Assembly: GCF_000959365.1 (NCBI RefSeq)
Contig: NZ_CP009555.1
Location: forward strand, 1-64,000
Direction: 5' to 3'
Length of the DNA stretch: 64,000 nt
Source of the DNA: Burkholderia oklahomensis C6786
GTDB taxonomy: Bacteria; Pseudomonadota; Gammaproteobacteria; Burkholderiales; Burkholderiaceae
The notes beneath the pieces are model-generated. The model was not told the DNA's origin and ran no database searches. It saw only the letters and a program-made list of their open reading frames with translations. This document shows positions 37,634-46,233 of this stretch, piece after piece. The position numbers were made by a program, and so were the translations under genes. The first letter of the stretch is position 1; the number at the start of each line of letters is the position of its first letter.

Positions 37634-38243
37634 TTTCGAAAGCGTGCTCTTCGAGCAGACAGGGAACAATGGGGCACGCGAAAGTATGCCCGGCTCTTCG
37701 CGATAGATCATTGCCCTCACGCTTAACAGTCCGTTTCGCTAACGCAAACAATGTGTGTCGCATGCGCGGCGCTCCGCCCGCTCTGCCCGGTTGGGCGCCG
37801 CGCCGCACGTGGGTTGCCGAGCGACGCATCCGACCCTCCTCCATCGTCCGAAACAATGCGTGCGCGCCGCCTTCCGCCGCGCAGCGGAAATCCGGCGACG
37901 TCGTTGCCCACGATGTGGGACGGCGTGCGTGTCCGCGCTACGCAATGTGAGTAAAGACCTCCATAGGCATCGCCTATGCCGGGCAGAGGAAACGCGTCCT
38001 ACCGCATTGTCTGCGGAACCGCGAGAATATCCGCATCGGACGGCGCATCGCCGGGACATGCCCGTGAACATCAAAGCATCGACGTATCGGCGAATCCCGA
38101 TCGGCGCCGCGCGCCCCACCGCCGATCCGGCGCTTGGCGCACGGTCGCAATCACGATCGCGCAAGCCCGGCCCGATGCTCGCTCTTTGGACCACGATCGT
38201 CCGCATCATGGACGCACTCCGACGCATCTCCTTTCCGTACGCC
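37634..38243. other. Intergenic region upstream of the alpha/beta hydrolase
   Basis: The 610 bp carry the LysR-type dyad at 37962-37978. The hydrolase frame is open through much of this stretch, so its true start may lie further upstream than given. No other gene is supported. Confidence 0.4.
37962..37978. promoter_or_regulatory. LysR-type dyad matching the itaconate-locus operator
   Basis: CATAGGC-ATC-GCCTATG is a perfect 7-bp inverted repeat with T37964-N11-A37976. Its core ATAGG-N5-CCTAT is identical to the dyad at 40191-40211 between lysR and ich. It sits between the divergent lipoprotein and hydrolase genes. Confidence 0.6.
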
Positions 38244-38897
38244 ATGGACTTTTTCAGTCCAAACACGACCCAAACGACACTGTGCGGCCACGCCGGCCGG
38301 ATCGAGGCATTCGTCGACGCACCGCGCGGCGACGCGCGCGGCGTCGTCGTCACCCATCCTCATCCGCTGCAAGGCGGCAATGCCGGGCACAAGATTCCTC
38401 GCGCGCTCGCCCGTGTGTTTCAGTTGCACGGCTGGCTCGCGATCCGGCCGAATTTCCGCGGCGTCGGCGGCAGCGAAGGCGCGCATGACTCAGGTCACGG
38501 CGAAACCGACGACACGCTCGCGATCGTCGAAGCGATGCATCGCGAGCGTCCCGGCATGCCCTTCGCGCTCGCCGGTTTTTCGTTCGGCGCGTTCGTTCAG
38601 GCGCGGGTCGCGCGCACGCTGACCGATGCCGGTGCGCCGCCCGCGTGCACGGTGCTCGCCGGCGTTCCGTTCGGCACCGTGCAACGCGAGCGTCGATACG
38701 ACACGCCCGCGGTGCCGGGCGACACGCTCGTCGTTCATGGCGAGACGGATACGGTGGTCGCGCTCGCGAGCGTGATGGAATGGGCGCGTCCGCAGCGGCT
38801 TCCGGTCGTCGTCGTGCCGGGTGCGAATCACTTCTTCACCGGCTCTCTCGGCGTGTTCGCGTCGATCGTCGAGCGGCAAGTCGCGTCGCTGCGATAG
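38244..38897 (+). CDS. Alpha/beta hydrolase
   Basis: The product is about 217 residues of the COG2945 type. It has THPHPLQGGNAGHKI near the start (oxyanion region), NFRGVGGSEG, the nucleophile elbow GFSFGAFV (Ser near residue 115) and a late Asp/His pair (VHGETDTVV, GANHFFTGS). The substrate is unknown. The start is uncertain: the ATG at 38244 fits the family N-terminus but has no clear ribosome-binding site, and in-frame ATGs exist upstream. A dyad like that of the itaconate LysR regulator lies about 270 bp upstream, hinting at shared control. Confidence 0.85.
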   Translation: MDFFSPNTTQTTLCGHAGRIEAFVDAPRGDARGVVVTHPHPLQGGNAGHKIPRALARVFQLHGWLAIRPNFRGVGGSEGAHDSGHGETDDTLAIVEAMHRERPGMPFALAGFSFGAFVQARVARTLTDAGAPPACTVLAGVPFGTVQRERRYDTPAVPGDTLVVHGETDTVVALASVMEWARPQRLPVVVVPGANHFFTGSLGVFASIVERQVASLR

Positions 38898-39215
38898 CGT
38901 CGGCATGGCCGGCGTTGCGGACGATCGTTTGCGGATGAGCCGGAGAGCGCTCTCCGAAGCACGTCAGCTTCGCGACCCTCGGCTTTGCTCGGCGATTTCG
39001 TCTGCCCCGTCGACGTCGCTCGACTTCGTCATTCGACGTGCGCATGCGTGCGGCCACGCCACGCTTCCGTTGAACGCGGCGCGCGGCGCGAAGCGCATCG
39101 CGACGCGTCGATCGCGCAGATGTCCGCCCGTCCCGGGACGCGCATCAGACCCGTGCGTGCGCCCCGCACCGCCTCGGCGATCGTGCACGCCGCGCGCCGC
39201 GCCCTCGATCGGCCG
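38898..39215. other. Intergenic region between convergent hydrolase and lysR
   Basis: The 318 bp are GC-rich; no gene, terminator or repeat is recognised. Confidence 0.4.
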
Positions 39216-40166
39216 TCACGCGGGCGGCTCGGCACGCGGACGCAGCGAGATGCCGGCCCACACGCCGCTATCCGCGAGCTCCGCGATCAGCTCGACGATC
39301 GTCTCGCGCACCGCGAGCGCCGCCGAGCTCACGGGCGACGTGTTCGACCAGCACAGGCTCGCCGGACGCCGTATCTCCGGCTCGACGATGCGGCGCATCT
39401 TCGGCCGGTTCGCCGCGTCGCGCAGCGCGAGCGCCGACGCGGGGAGAATCGTGCACGCGGCGCCCGATTGCGCGATCGACAGCAGCGTCGGCAGCGAATC
39501 GATGTCGGCGACGATGTTGAGCGGCACCTCTTCGCGCGCGAAGATCCGCTCGAGCAGGAGTCGCAGCCCGTTCGACACGCTCGGCGCGACGAGCGGCACG
39601 CCCGCGAGCGCGGCGAACGCGCAGGTGCGGACGCGCGGCGACACCGCGCCGCCCGGCTCGCCGAGCAGGTACAACGCCTCGTCGAGCACGGGCATCGCGG
39701 TGATGCCCGTCGTGTTGGATTCGCGGAACAGGATCGCGAGATCGAGCCGGCCGTTCGCGAGCAGCTCGTTGATATAGCCGCTCATGCTTTCGAAGAATTG
39801 CAGACGAATGCCCGGATAGCGCGCGCGCACGCGCTCGAACACCGGCATCGCGAGCACCGACGCCATCGTCGTCGGAAAACCGACGGCGACCGTCCCCGAT
39901 TCCGCGCTCGCGCCTTCGCGCACCTCCTGCCGCAGTTGATCCATCTGCCGCAGCACGAGCCGCGCGTGACGATACAGCGCCTGCCCCGCCGCCGTCGGCT
40001 TCACGCCTTGCGGGCTGCGCACGAGCAGCGCGACGCCGAGATCGTCCTCGAGCTTCGCGATCTGCTGGCTCAACGACGGCTGCGCGACGTACAGTTTCTC
40101 CGCCGCTTTGCCTAGGCTGCCGTACTCGACGATACTGACGAAATAGCGAAGCTGACGGACGTCCAT
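39216..40166 (-). CDS. LysR-family regulator of the itaconate locus
   Basis: The 316-residue protein begins MDVRQLRYFVSIVEYGSLGK, then AAEKLYVAQPSLSQQIAKLE and LLVRSPQGVKPTAAGQALY, the LysR winged HTH. It has a normal effector domain (SGYINELLANGRLDLAILF, then LPTLLSIAQSGAACTILP). It is divergent from itaconyl-CoA hydratase, the same arrangement as the LysR gene PA0877 beside the itaconate operon of Pseudomonas aeruginosa. A perfect T-N11-A dyad lies between them (40191-40211) and close copies occur at 37962 and 47043. The likely inducer is itaconate or a CoA intermediate (inference). Confidence 0.9.
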   Translation of the reverse strand: MDVRQLRYFVSIVEYGSLGKAAEKLYVAQPSLSQQIAKLEDDLGVALLVRSPQGVKPTAAGQALYRHARLVLRQMDQLRQEVREGASAESGTVAVGFPTTMASVLAMPVFERVRARYPGIRLQFFESMSGYINELLANGRLDLAILFRESNTTGITAMPVLDEALYLLGEPGGAVSPRVRTCAFAALAGVPLVAPSVSNGLRLLLERIFAREEVPLNIVADIDSLPTLLSIAQSGAACTILPASALALRDAANRPKMRRIVEPEIRRPASLCWSNTSPVSSAALAVRETIVELIAELADSGVWAGISLRPRAEPPA

Positions 40167-40190
40167 GGCGCGCTGCCGGTCGATCGAAAA

Positions 40191-40211
40191 GCCATAGGAT
40201 ACGCCTATGGC
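40191..40211. promoter_or_regulatory. LysR-type operator in the lysR/ich intergenic region
   Basis: GCCATAGG-ATACG-CCTATGGC is a perfect 8-bp inverted repeat; T40195-N11-A40207 fits the LTTR rule. It lies 25 bp upstream of the lysR start and about 100 bp upstream of ich, the classical autoregulatory position. Confidence 0.75.
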
Positions 40212-40310
40212 CGGCACATTCAATTGGTATTTCTCGCGCGACGCCGGTTCACCTACAGTCGTCTCCATCCTATTCCAGACAGTCCGGCCCGCCCGGCGAT
40301 GGAGACGGCA

Positions 40311-41159
40311 ATGCACGCTGCACCCGCGGATCGCGGCGACGACGCGGTCCGGATCGTCACCGACCTCATTTCCCCCGCTCCCGCCGCCGTGCTCGCCGCG
40401 ACGCTCGACCGCGACGACCACCCGCGCATCGGCGATGCGCTGCCGCCGATCTGGCACTGGGCGTACTTCTGGACGGCCGCGCGGCAATCCGAACTCGGCC
40501 TCGACGGCCACCCGCGCACGGGCGGCTTCCTGCCCGATCTCGGCCTGCCGCGCCGGATGGCGGCAGGCGGCCGCCTGCGCTTTCTCGCGCCGCTCGCGAT
40601 CGGCGATACCGCGACGCGCACGTCGCGCGTCGCCTCGCTCGAGCACAAGGAAGGACGCAGCGGCCGGCTCGCGTTCGTCACGGTCGAGCATGTGATCGCG
40701 TCGAATGGCGCGGCCGCCATCCACGAAGAGCAGGACATCGTCTATCGCGAGCCCGCCGAACCCGGCGCGCCGCTGCCACCGCCGAAGGCGGCGCCCGACG
40801 GCGCGCAGTGGCAACGCGCGATCGCGCCGACCGAAGCGTTCCTTTTTCGCTATTCGGCGCTGACCTTCAACGGCCATCGCATCCATTACGACCGATCCTA
40901 TGCGCAGCAGGCGGAAGGCTATCCGGACCTCGTCGTTCACGGCCCGCTGATCGCGACGCTGCTGCTCGATCTCGTGTCACGCTCCATGCCGAAGGCCGTC
41001 GTCGTCGACTACGCATACAAGGCCGTGCGGCCGACGTTCTTCGGCCACGCGTTCACGCTGTGCGGCCGCCTCGCGCCGGACGGCGGTTCGGTCGAACTGT
41101 GGGCGAAAGATCACGACGGCTGGCTGACGATGTCCGCCCGCGCGTCACTCGCCCGATAA
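40311..41159 (+). CDS. ich: Itaconyl-CoA hydratase-like protein (MaoC/HTD2 hot-dog family)
   Basis: The product is about 282 residues with an N-terminal hot-dog half (WHWAYFWTAARQSELGLDGH, then GGFLPDLGLPRRMAAGGRLR) and a C-terminal hydratase half (LFRYSALTFNGHRIHYDRSY, then PDLVVHGPLIATLLLDL). The second carries the His/Asp catalytic pattern of MaoC enzymes. This architecture matches Ich/RipB and mesaconyl-C4-CoA hydratases. In itaconate degradation Ich converts itaconyl-CoA through mesaconyl-CoA to (S)-citramalyl-CoA. The second ATG (40311) was chosen over 40299 because GGAG lies 6 nt before it. It is the first gene of the operon. The gene symbol rests on family plus context. Confidence 0.8.
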   Translation: MHAAPADRGDDAVRIVTDLISPAPAAVLAATLDRDDHPRIGDALPPIWHWAYFWTAARQSELGLDGHPRTGGFLPDLGLPRRMAAGGRLRFLAPLAIGDTATRTSRVASLEHKEGRSGRLAFVTVEHVIASNGAAAIHEEQDIVYREPAEPGAPLPPPKAAPDGAQWQRAIAPTEAFLFRYSALTFNGHRIHYDRSYAQQAEGYPDLVVHGPLIATLLLDLVSRSMPKAVVVDYAYKAVRPTFFGHAFTLCGRLAPDGGSVELWAKDHDGWLTMSARASLAR

Positions 41160-41183
41160 CTTCAAACATTGCCCCGAACACGC

Positions 41184-42344
41184 ATGAATTACGCAACCGA
41201 TCCCCATCAGGACATTCGCGAAGCGGTCCGCGATCTCTGCGGCCAATTTCCCGCCGAGTATTTCCGCAAGGTCGACGAAGCGCGCGGCTACCCCGAAGCG
41301 TTCGTCGACGCGCTGACGAAAGCCGGCTGGCTCGCCGCGCTGATCCCGCAGGAATACGGCGGCTCGGGCCTCGGCCTCACCGAAGCGTCCGTCATCATGG
41401 AGGAGATCAACCGCTCGGGCGGCAATTCCGGCGCATGCCACGGCCAGATGTACAACATGGGCACGCTGCTGCGCCACGGCTCCGCCGAGCAGAAGCAGCG
41501 CTATCTGCCGCGCATCGCGTCCGGCGAGTTGCGGCTCCAGTCGATGGGCGTCACCGAGCCGACGACGGGCACCGACACGACGAAGATCAAGACGACGGCC
41601 GTGCGGCGCGGCGACCGCTACGTCGTGAACGGCCAGAAGGTCTGGATCTCCCGAATTCAGCACTCCGATCTGATGATCCTGCTCGCGCGCACGACGCCGC
41701 TGTCGGACGTGAAGAAGAAGAGCGAAGGCATGTCGATCTTCCTCGTCGATCTGCACGACGCGATCGGCAAGGGGATGACGGTCCGCCCGATTGCGAACAT
41801 GGTGAACCACGAGACCAACGAGCTGTTCTTCGACAATCTCGAGATTCCCGCCGAGCACCTGATCGGCGAAGAAGGCCAGGGCTTCAAGTACCTCCTCGAC
41901 GGGCTGAACGCCGAACGCACGCTGATCGCGGCCGAATGCATCGGCGACGGCTACTGGTTCATCGACAAGGTGTCGCAGTACGTGAAGGAGCGCGTCGTGT
42001 TCGGCCGCCCGATCGGCCAGAACCAGGGCGTGCAGTTCCCGATCGCGCGCGCGTACGTGAACGTCGAGGCGGCGAGCCTGATGCGCTATCGCGCGTGCGC
42101 GCTGTTCGACGCGCACGCGCCCTGCGGCGCGCAGGCGAACATGGCGAAGCTGCTCGCCGCGGACGCGTCGTGGGAAGCCGCGAACGCCTGCCTGCAATTT
42201 CACGGCGGCTTCGGCTTCGCGTGCGAATACGACGTCGAGCGCAAGTTCCGCGAAACGCGCCTGTACCAGGTCGCGCCGATCTCGACGAACCTGATCCTGT
42301 CGTACGTGGCCGAGCACATCCTCGGTCTGCCTCGCTCGTTCTGA
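41184..42344 (+). CDS. Acyl-CoA dehydrogenase
   Basis: The 386-residue protein has the normal ACAD layout: helical N-terminus with GWLAALIPQEYGGSGLGLTE, then LQSMGVTEPTTGTDTTKIKT (FAD-contacting beta-domain). C-terminal helices follow: FGRPIGQNQGVQFPIARAYV and QFHGGFGFACEYDVERKFRE, then TRLYQVAPISTNL. It oxidises an acyl-CoA with FAD and passes electrons to ETF. It lies 24 bp after ich and 12 bp before the CoA transferase. An ACAD also occurs in the P. aeruginosa itaconate operon, where it is not one of the three essential enzymes. Its substrate may be a methylsuccinyl- or related branched C5-CoA (inference). Confidence 0.9.
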   Translation: MNYATDPHQDIREAVRDLCGQFPAEYFRKVDEARGYPEAFVDALTKAGWLAALIPQEYGGSGLGLTEASVIMEEINRSGGNSGACHGQMYNMGTLLRHGSAEQKQRYLPRIASGELRLQSMGVTEPTTGTDTTKIKTTAVRRGDRYVVNGQKVWISRIQHSDLMILLARTTPLSDVKKKSEGMSIFLVDLHDAIGKGMTVRPIANMVNHETNELFFDNLEIPAEHLIGEEGQGFKYLLDGLNAERTLIAAECIGDGYWFIDKVSQYVKERVVFGRPIGQNQGVQFPIARAYVNVEAASLMRYRACALFDAHAPCGAQANMAKLLAADASWEAANACLQFHGGFGFACEYDVERKFRETRLYQVAPISTNLILSYVAEHILGLPRSF

Positions 42345-42356
42345 CGGAGGACCGCC

Positions 42357-43535
42357 ATGCGCCCGCTCACCGGCATCACCGTCGTGACGTTCGAGCATGC
42401 GATCGCCGCGCCGTTCTGCACGCGTCAGCTCGCCGACCTCGGCGCGCGCGTGATCAAGATCGAACGCCCCGGCACCGGCGACTTCGCGCGGCAATACGAC
42501 GAGCGCGTGTCCGGACTCGCGTCGCATTTCGTCTGGACGAACCGCTCGAAGGAAAGCATGACGCTCGACGTCAAGCAGCCAGAGGCAATCGACATCGTCC
42601 ATCAGCTGCTCGCGAACGCGGACGTGCTCGTGCAGAACCTCGCGCCCGGCGCGATGCAGCGGCTCGGCTTCGACTACGCGTCGCTGCGCGACCGCTATCC
42701 GCACCTGATCGTCTGCGACATCTCGGGCTATGGGCTCGACGGCCCGTATCGCGACAAGAAGGCGTACGACCTGCTGATCCAGAGCGAATCGGGCTTTCTC
42801 AGCATCACGGGAACCGACGAGCATCCGGCGAAGGCCGGCTGCTCGATCGCCGACATCGCCGCGGGCATGTACGGCTATACGAACATCCTTGCCGCGCTGC
42901 TCGAGCGCCAGCGCACCGGACGCGGACGGCACATCGACCTGTCGATGCTCGAGAGCATGGTCGAGTGGATGAGCTATCCGCTCTATTACGCGATCGACGA
43001 CCAGACACCGCCGCGACGCACCGGCGCGTCGCACGCGACGATCTATCCGTACGGTCCGTTTCCTGCGGGCGACGGCAAGACGGTGATGCTCGGCCTGCAG
43101 AACGAACGCGAATGGGCGCGCTTTTGCGACATCGTCGTGCGCCTGCCCGACCTCGCCGCCGACGATCGCTTCTGCACGAACAGCAAGCGCTCGAGCCATC
43201 GGGAAGCGCTCGCGGACATCATCCGCTCGGCCTTGTCGACGCTGACCGCCGGCGAGGTGATCGCCCGCCTCGACGAAGCCGGCATCGCGAATGCGCAGGT
43301 CAACGACATGCAAGCGGTCTGGCAGCACGCCCAGCTAAAGGCGCGGCACCGCTGGACGCACGTCGACACGCCGGCGGGCCCGGCGCCCGCGCTCTATCCG
43401 CCCGGACTCGCCGCGCGGGACGAACCCGCGATGGCGCCCGTGCCGGCGCTCGGCCAGCACACGGAGGCGATCCTGCGCGAACTCGGCTACGGCGACGACT
43501 GCGTAGCCGGCTTGCGCGACAAGCGCGTCGTCTAG
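42357..43535 (+). CDS. ict: CaiB/BaiF CoA transferase, probable itaconate CoA-transferase
   Basis: The 392-residue class III CoA transferase starts MRPLTGITVVTFEHAIAAPF. It has CDISGYGLDGPYRDKKAYDL and KAGCSIADIAAGMYGYTNIL, with the likely catalytic Asp166. Placement between ich and a transporter, with citramalyl-CoA lyase nearby, supports succinyl-CoA:itaconate CoA-transferase activity as for PA0882-type Ict. Activity on mesaconate or citramalate is an alternative. It overlaps nothing, has GGAGG 5-6 nt before the ATG, and is about 38% diverged in style from the unrelated-context CoA transferase at 4991 (visual impression only). Confidence 0.82.
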   Translation: MRPLTGITVVTFEHAIAAPFCTRQLADLGARVIKIERPGTGDFARQYDERVSGLASHFVWTNRSKESMTLDVKQPEAIDIVHQLLANADVLVQNLAPGAMQRLGFDYASLRDRYPHLIVCDISGYGLDGPYRDKKAYDLLIQSESGFLSITGTDEHPAKAGCSIADIAAGMYGYTNILAALLERQRTGRGRHIDLSMLESMVEWMSYPLYYAIDDQTPPRRTGASHATIYPYGPFPAGDGKTVMLGLQNEREWARFCDIVVRLPDLAADDRFCTNSKRSSHREALADIIRSALSTLTAGEVIARLDEAGIANAQVNDMQAVWQHAQLKARHRWTHVDTPAGPAPALYPPGLAARDEPAMAPVPALGQHTEAILRELGYGDDCVAGLRDKRVV

Positions 43536-43616
43536 CGGCACGACACACGGTCAAGGACCCCGCCCGAGAAGCGCGGCCGGCCGACGAGCCTTCATCCATA
43601 TCAGGAGACACGCATC

Positions 43617-44999
43617 ATGACCTCGATCGTCAACGCGGCCGGTCGACTCGACCGCCTGCCCGTTTCACGGTTCCACTGGAAAATCCTCGGCCTGATCGCG
43701 GCCGGCGCGTTCCTCGACGCGTTCGATCTCTATCTCGCGAACGGCGCCGTCGCCGCGATGGTGAAGACGGGCTTCGCCGATCTGCGCAGCGGCGCGACCT
43801 TCGTGTCGGCGACGTTCGTCGGCATGATGATTGGGGCCGGCCTCGCCGGCTACGTCGGCGATCGGCTCGGCCGACGCTACTCGTATCAGCTGAATCTCGC
43901 GGTGTTCGGCCTCGCGTCGCTCGCCGCGTGCTTCGCGCCGGACATCCGCTGGCTGATCGGCCTGCGCTTCGTGATGGGCCTCGGGCTCGGCGCGGAGCTC
44001 GTCGTCGCGGCCGGCACGCTCGCGGAGTTCGTTCCGCCGTCGACGCGCGGAAAATGGGTGTCGCTGCTCGCGATCATCATCAACAGCGGCCTGTTCTTCG
44101 CGCTCGCCGTCGGCTATTGGGTCATCCCGAATCTCGGCTGGCGATACATGTTCGCGATCGCCGGATTCGGCGCGCTCGCCGTCTGGTTCCTGCGGCACCG
44201 GATGCCCGAATCGCCGCGCTGGCTCGAATCCGTCGGACGGCTCGACGAAGCGGAGAAGACGCTGCGGGACATCGAGCGCGAAGTCGCCGCGCAAGTCGGC
44301 GAACTGCCGCCCGTCAAACGCATCGTCGACCTGAACGTCGGAACGGCGCCGTTCAACGCGCTCTTCAAGTCCGACATGCGCAGCCGCACGATCGTCGCCG
44401 CGCTGACCGCGGTCGCCGTCAACATCGGCCTGTACGGATTCATCGCGTGGCTGCCGACGTTCTTCGTGTCGGAGGGATTGTCGGTCGTGAAGTCGCTCGG
44501 CTTCGTGATGCTGATGTCGATCGGCTCGCCCGTCGGCGGCGCGTGCGGCTACTTGATCGCGGACCGGATCGGCCGCGCGAAAGGCATCGTCCACGCGGCC
44601 GTCGTCAGCATCGTGCTCGGCTGGATCTACGTGTCGCTGCGCGACGTCACGGCGATCGTCGTCGTCGGCTTCTGCCTCGTGACGAGCATCTACACGATCA
44701 CGACGCTCGGCCTGTTCGGCTTCATTCCCGAGCTGTTCCCGACCGAGGTGCGGCTGCGCGGCACCGGCTTCGCGGGCATGACCGGCCGCGCGGCGTCGAT
44801 CGCGACGCCGTATCTCGCGCTGACGCTGTACAAGCACTTCGGCGTGAGCGGCGTGATCGCGATGGTCAGCGCGATCTTCGCTGCGCTGTGCATCGGGATC
44901 GGGATGTTGCGCATCGAGACGAGCCGGCATTCGCTCGAGGACATCTCGCCGACGACCGCCGAGGGCGATCGGGATGCCGCACGGACGGCGGCTCCGTGA
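43617..44999 (+). CDS. MFS transporter of the itaconate operon
   Basis: The 460-residue 12-helix carrier has FHWKILGLIAAGAFLDAFDL (helix 1), motif A GYVGDRLGRRYSYQLN, and LIADRIGRAKGI in the second half. FGFIPELFPTEVRLRGTGFA near the last helices is typical of the sugar/metabolite:H+ symporter-like branch. AGGAG lies about 9 nt before the ATG at 43617. It is the last gene of the ich-acd-ict unit, so uptake of itaconate or a related dicarboxylate is the natural inference; direct sequence evidence for substrate is lacking. Confidence 0.85.
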   Translation: MTSIVNAAGRLDRLPVSRFHWKILGLIAAGAFLDAFDLYLANGAVAAMVKTGFADLRSGATFVSATFVGMMIGAGLAGYVGDRLGRRYSYQLNLAVFGLASLAACFAPDIRWLIGLRFVMGLGLGAELVVAAGTLAEFVPPSTRGKWVSLLAIIINSGLFFALAVGYWVIPNLGWRYMFAIAGFGALAVWFLRHRMPESPRWLESVGRLDEAEKTLRDIEREVAAQVGELPPVKRIVDLNVGTAPFNALFKSDMRSRTIVAALTAVAVNIGLYGFIAWLPTFFVSEGLSVVKSLGFVMLMSIGSPVGGACGYLIADRIGRAKGIVHAAVVSIVLGWIYVSLRDVTAIVVVGFCLVTSIYTITTLGLFGFIPELFPTEVRLRGTGFAGMTGRAASIATPYLALTLYKHFGVSGVIAMVSAIFAALCIGIGMLRIETSRHSLEDISPTTAEGDRDAARTAAP

Positions 45000-45379
45000 C
45001 GTGTCGCAGGTGTCGTTGCCGTTTCGAGCGGAGCTTTTTGATTGAACGGCGATCTCCATGCATCATCGCACGGGGATCGCGTTTGGCTCGCGGCTTGCAT
45101 GATTCGAATCGAGCGCATGCGCGAATCGATCGAGTCTGCGCCGTTGCAGCGATTCCTTCGGAATGCTCTATTTCCGATCGACGCAGCGATCTTCACCGAG
45201 CAACAGGCGACGCTGGAAGCAGACTGGCGCTTTGCTCGCGCACTCGCCCGTCCTTGCCGCATTCTCTTCGTTGCCGCCCGACGAGCAACGAGCCGTGAAT
45301 GCCGAATCTCGAACAGACTGGCTACGCCGAAGCCGCGCGGCGGATGCATCCGGCCTTCCGACTGCGAAGGACGCGGCCG
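45000..45379. other. Intergenic region between convergent MFS and citramalyl-CoA lyase genes
   Basis: The 380 bp contain frames on the plus strand (for example 45042-45554) that run antisense into the lyase gene and show no protein features. Nothing else is seen. Confidence 0.45.
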
Positions 45380-46219
45380 TCACTCGGATGCCCTCGTTCG
45401 ACGGTACGCCGCGCAAGCGAGCAGCCGCTGCGCACGCAACACGACCGGGCGATCGACCATCTTTCCGTCGACGGTGATCGCCCCCGCTTCGGCGCGCGAC
45501 GCCGCGTCGACGACGCGCGCCGCCCAATCCAGCTCGCGCTCGCTCGGGCTGTAGCACGCATGCACGGCCGCGACCTGCGCCGGGTGGATGCAGAGCTTCG
45601 CGCCGAAGCCGTACTTCTTGCCGTTCAGCGTGTCGGCCCTCAGCCGATCGACGTCGTGCACGTCGGGCGTCACGCCGTCAACGGGCGCGTCGAGCCCCGC
45701 GACGCGGGAGACGAGCGCCAGTTGCGCACGATGCGGATTCAGCGGATCGCGATCGTCGTCCATCCCCATTTCGGCGATGAAATCGAGCGTGCCGAACATC
45801 AGACGCTTCACGCACGGCGCTTTCGCGATATCCATCGCCGACCACATGCCTCGCGCGGTCTCGATGAGCGGAAAGATCGGCACCTTGCGTCGCGCGCGCG
45901 CGACCACGGCGACGACATCGTCCGGACACTCGGCTTTCGGGATCACGATGCCCGCCACCCCGTCGAGCGCGGCGAGCTTCGCATCCTGATCGAACCAGCG
46001 CGTGTCGCGGCCGTTGATCCTCACGAGCACCGGGCGGCTGCGGGACACCCACGCGGCGACGGCTTCGCGCGCCGCGTCCTTCGCGACCGGCTCGACCGCA
46101 TCCTCGAGATCGACGATCACCGCATCGGCATCGCTCGATAACGCGCGCTCGAACCGATCCGGCCGGCTACCCGGGACGAACAGATAGGACTGCGGCGGAA
46201 TCGCCGCGTTGTTCGGCAT
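45380..46219 (-). CDS. ccl: (S)-citramalyl-CoA lyase-like protein (HpcH/HpaI, CitE family)
   Basis: The 279-residue TIM-barrel lyase has SYLFVPGSRPDRFERALSSD at the start. DAVIVDLEDAVEP carries acidic metal/CoA residues, and VLVRINGRDTRWFDQD, PIFPLIETARGMW (metal-binding Glu), MFGTLDFIAEMGMDDD (Asp) and AKLCIHPAQVA follow. CitE-like enzymes of this form cleave citramalyl-CoA to acetyl-CoA and pyruvate, the last step of itaconate breakdown. AGGAGG lies 6 nt before the ATG at 46219. It is cotranscribed with the ETF chimera 14 bp upstream. A LysR-type dyad precedes that pair. Confidence 0.85.
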   Translation of the reverse strand: MPNNAAIPPQSYLFVPGSRPDRFERALSSDADAVIVDLEDAVEPVAKDAAREAVAAWVSRSRPVLVRINGRDTRWFDQDAKLAALDGVAGIVIPKAECPDDVVAVVARARRKVPIFPLIETARGMWSAMDIAKAPCVKRLMFGTLDFIAEMGMDDDRDPLNPHRAQLALVSRVAGLDAPVDGVTPDVHDVDRLRADTLNGKKYGFGAKLCIHPAQVAAVHACYSPSERELDWAARVVDAASRAEAGAITVDGKMVDRPVVLRAQRLLACAAYRRTRASE

Positions 46220-46233
46220 GTTGGCCTCCTGCT

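Noticed and set aside
40808..45298. 1496-codon open frame on the plus strand
   Set aside because: It runs in another frame through ich, acd, ict and the MFS gene; the real genes have clear family motifs in their own frames.
45042..45554. 170-codon frame downstream of the MFS gene
   Set aside because: Its second half is antisense to citramalyl-CoA lyase and the first half has no recognisable protein features.
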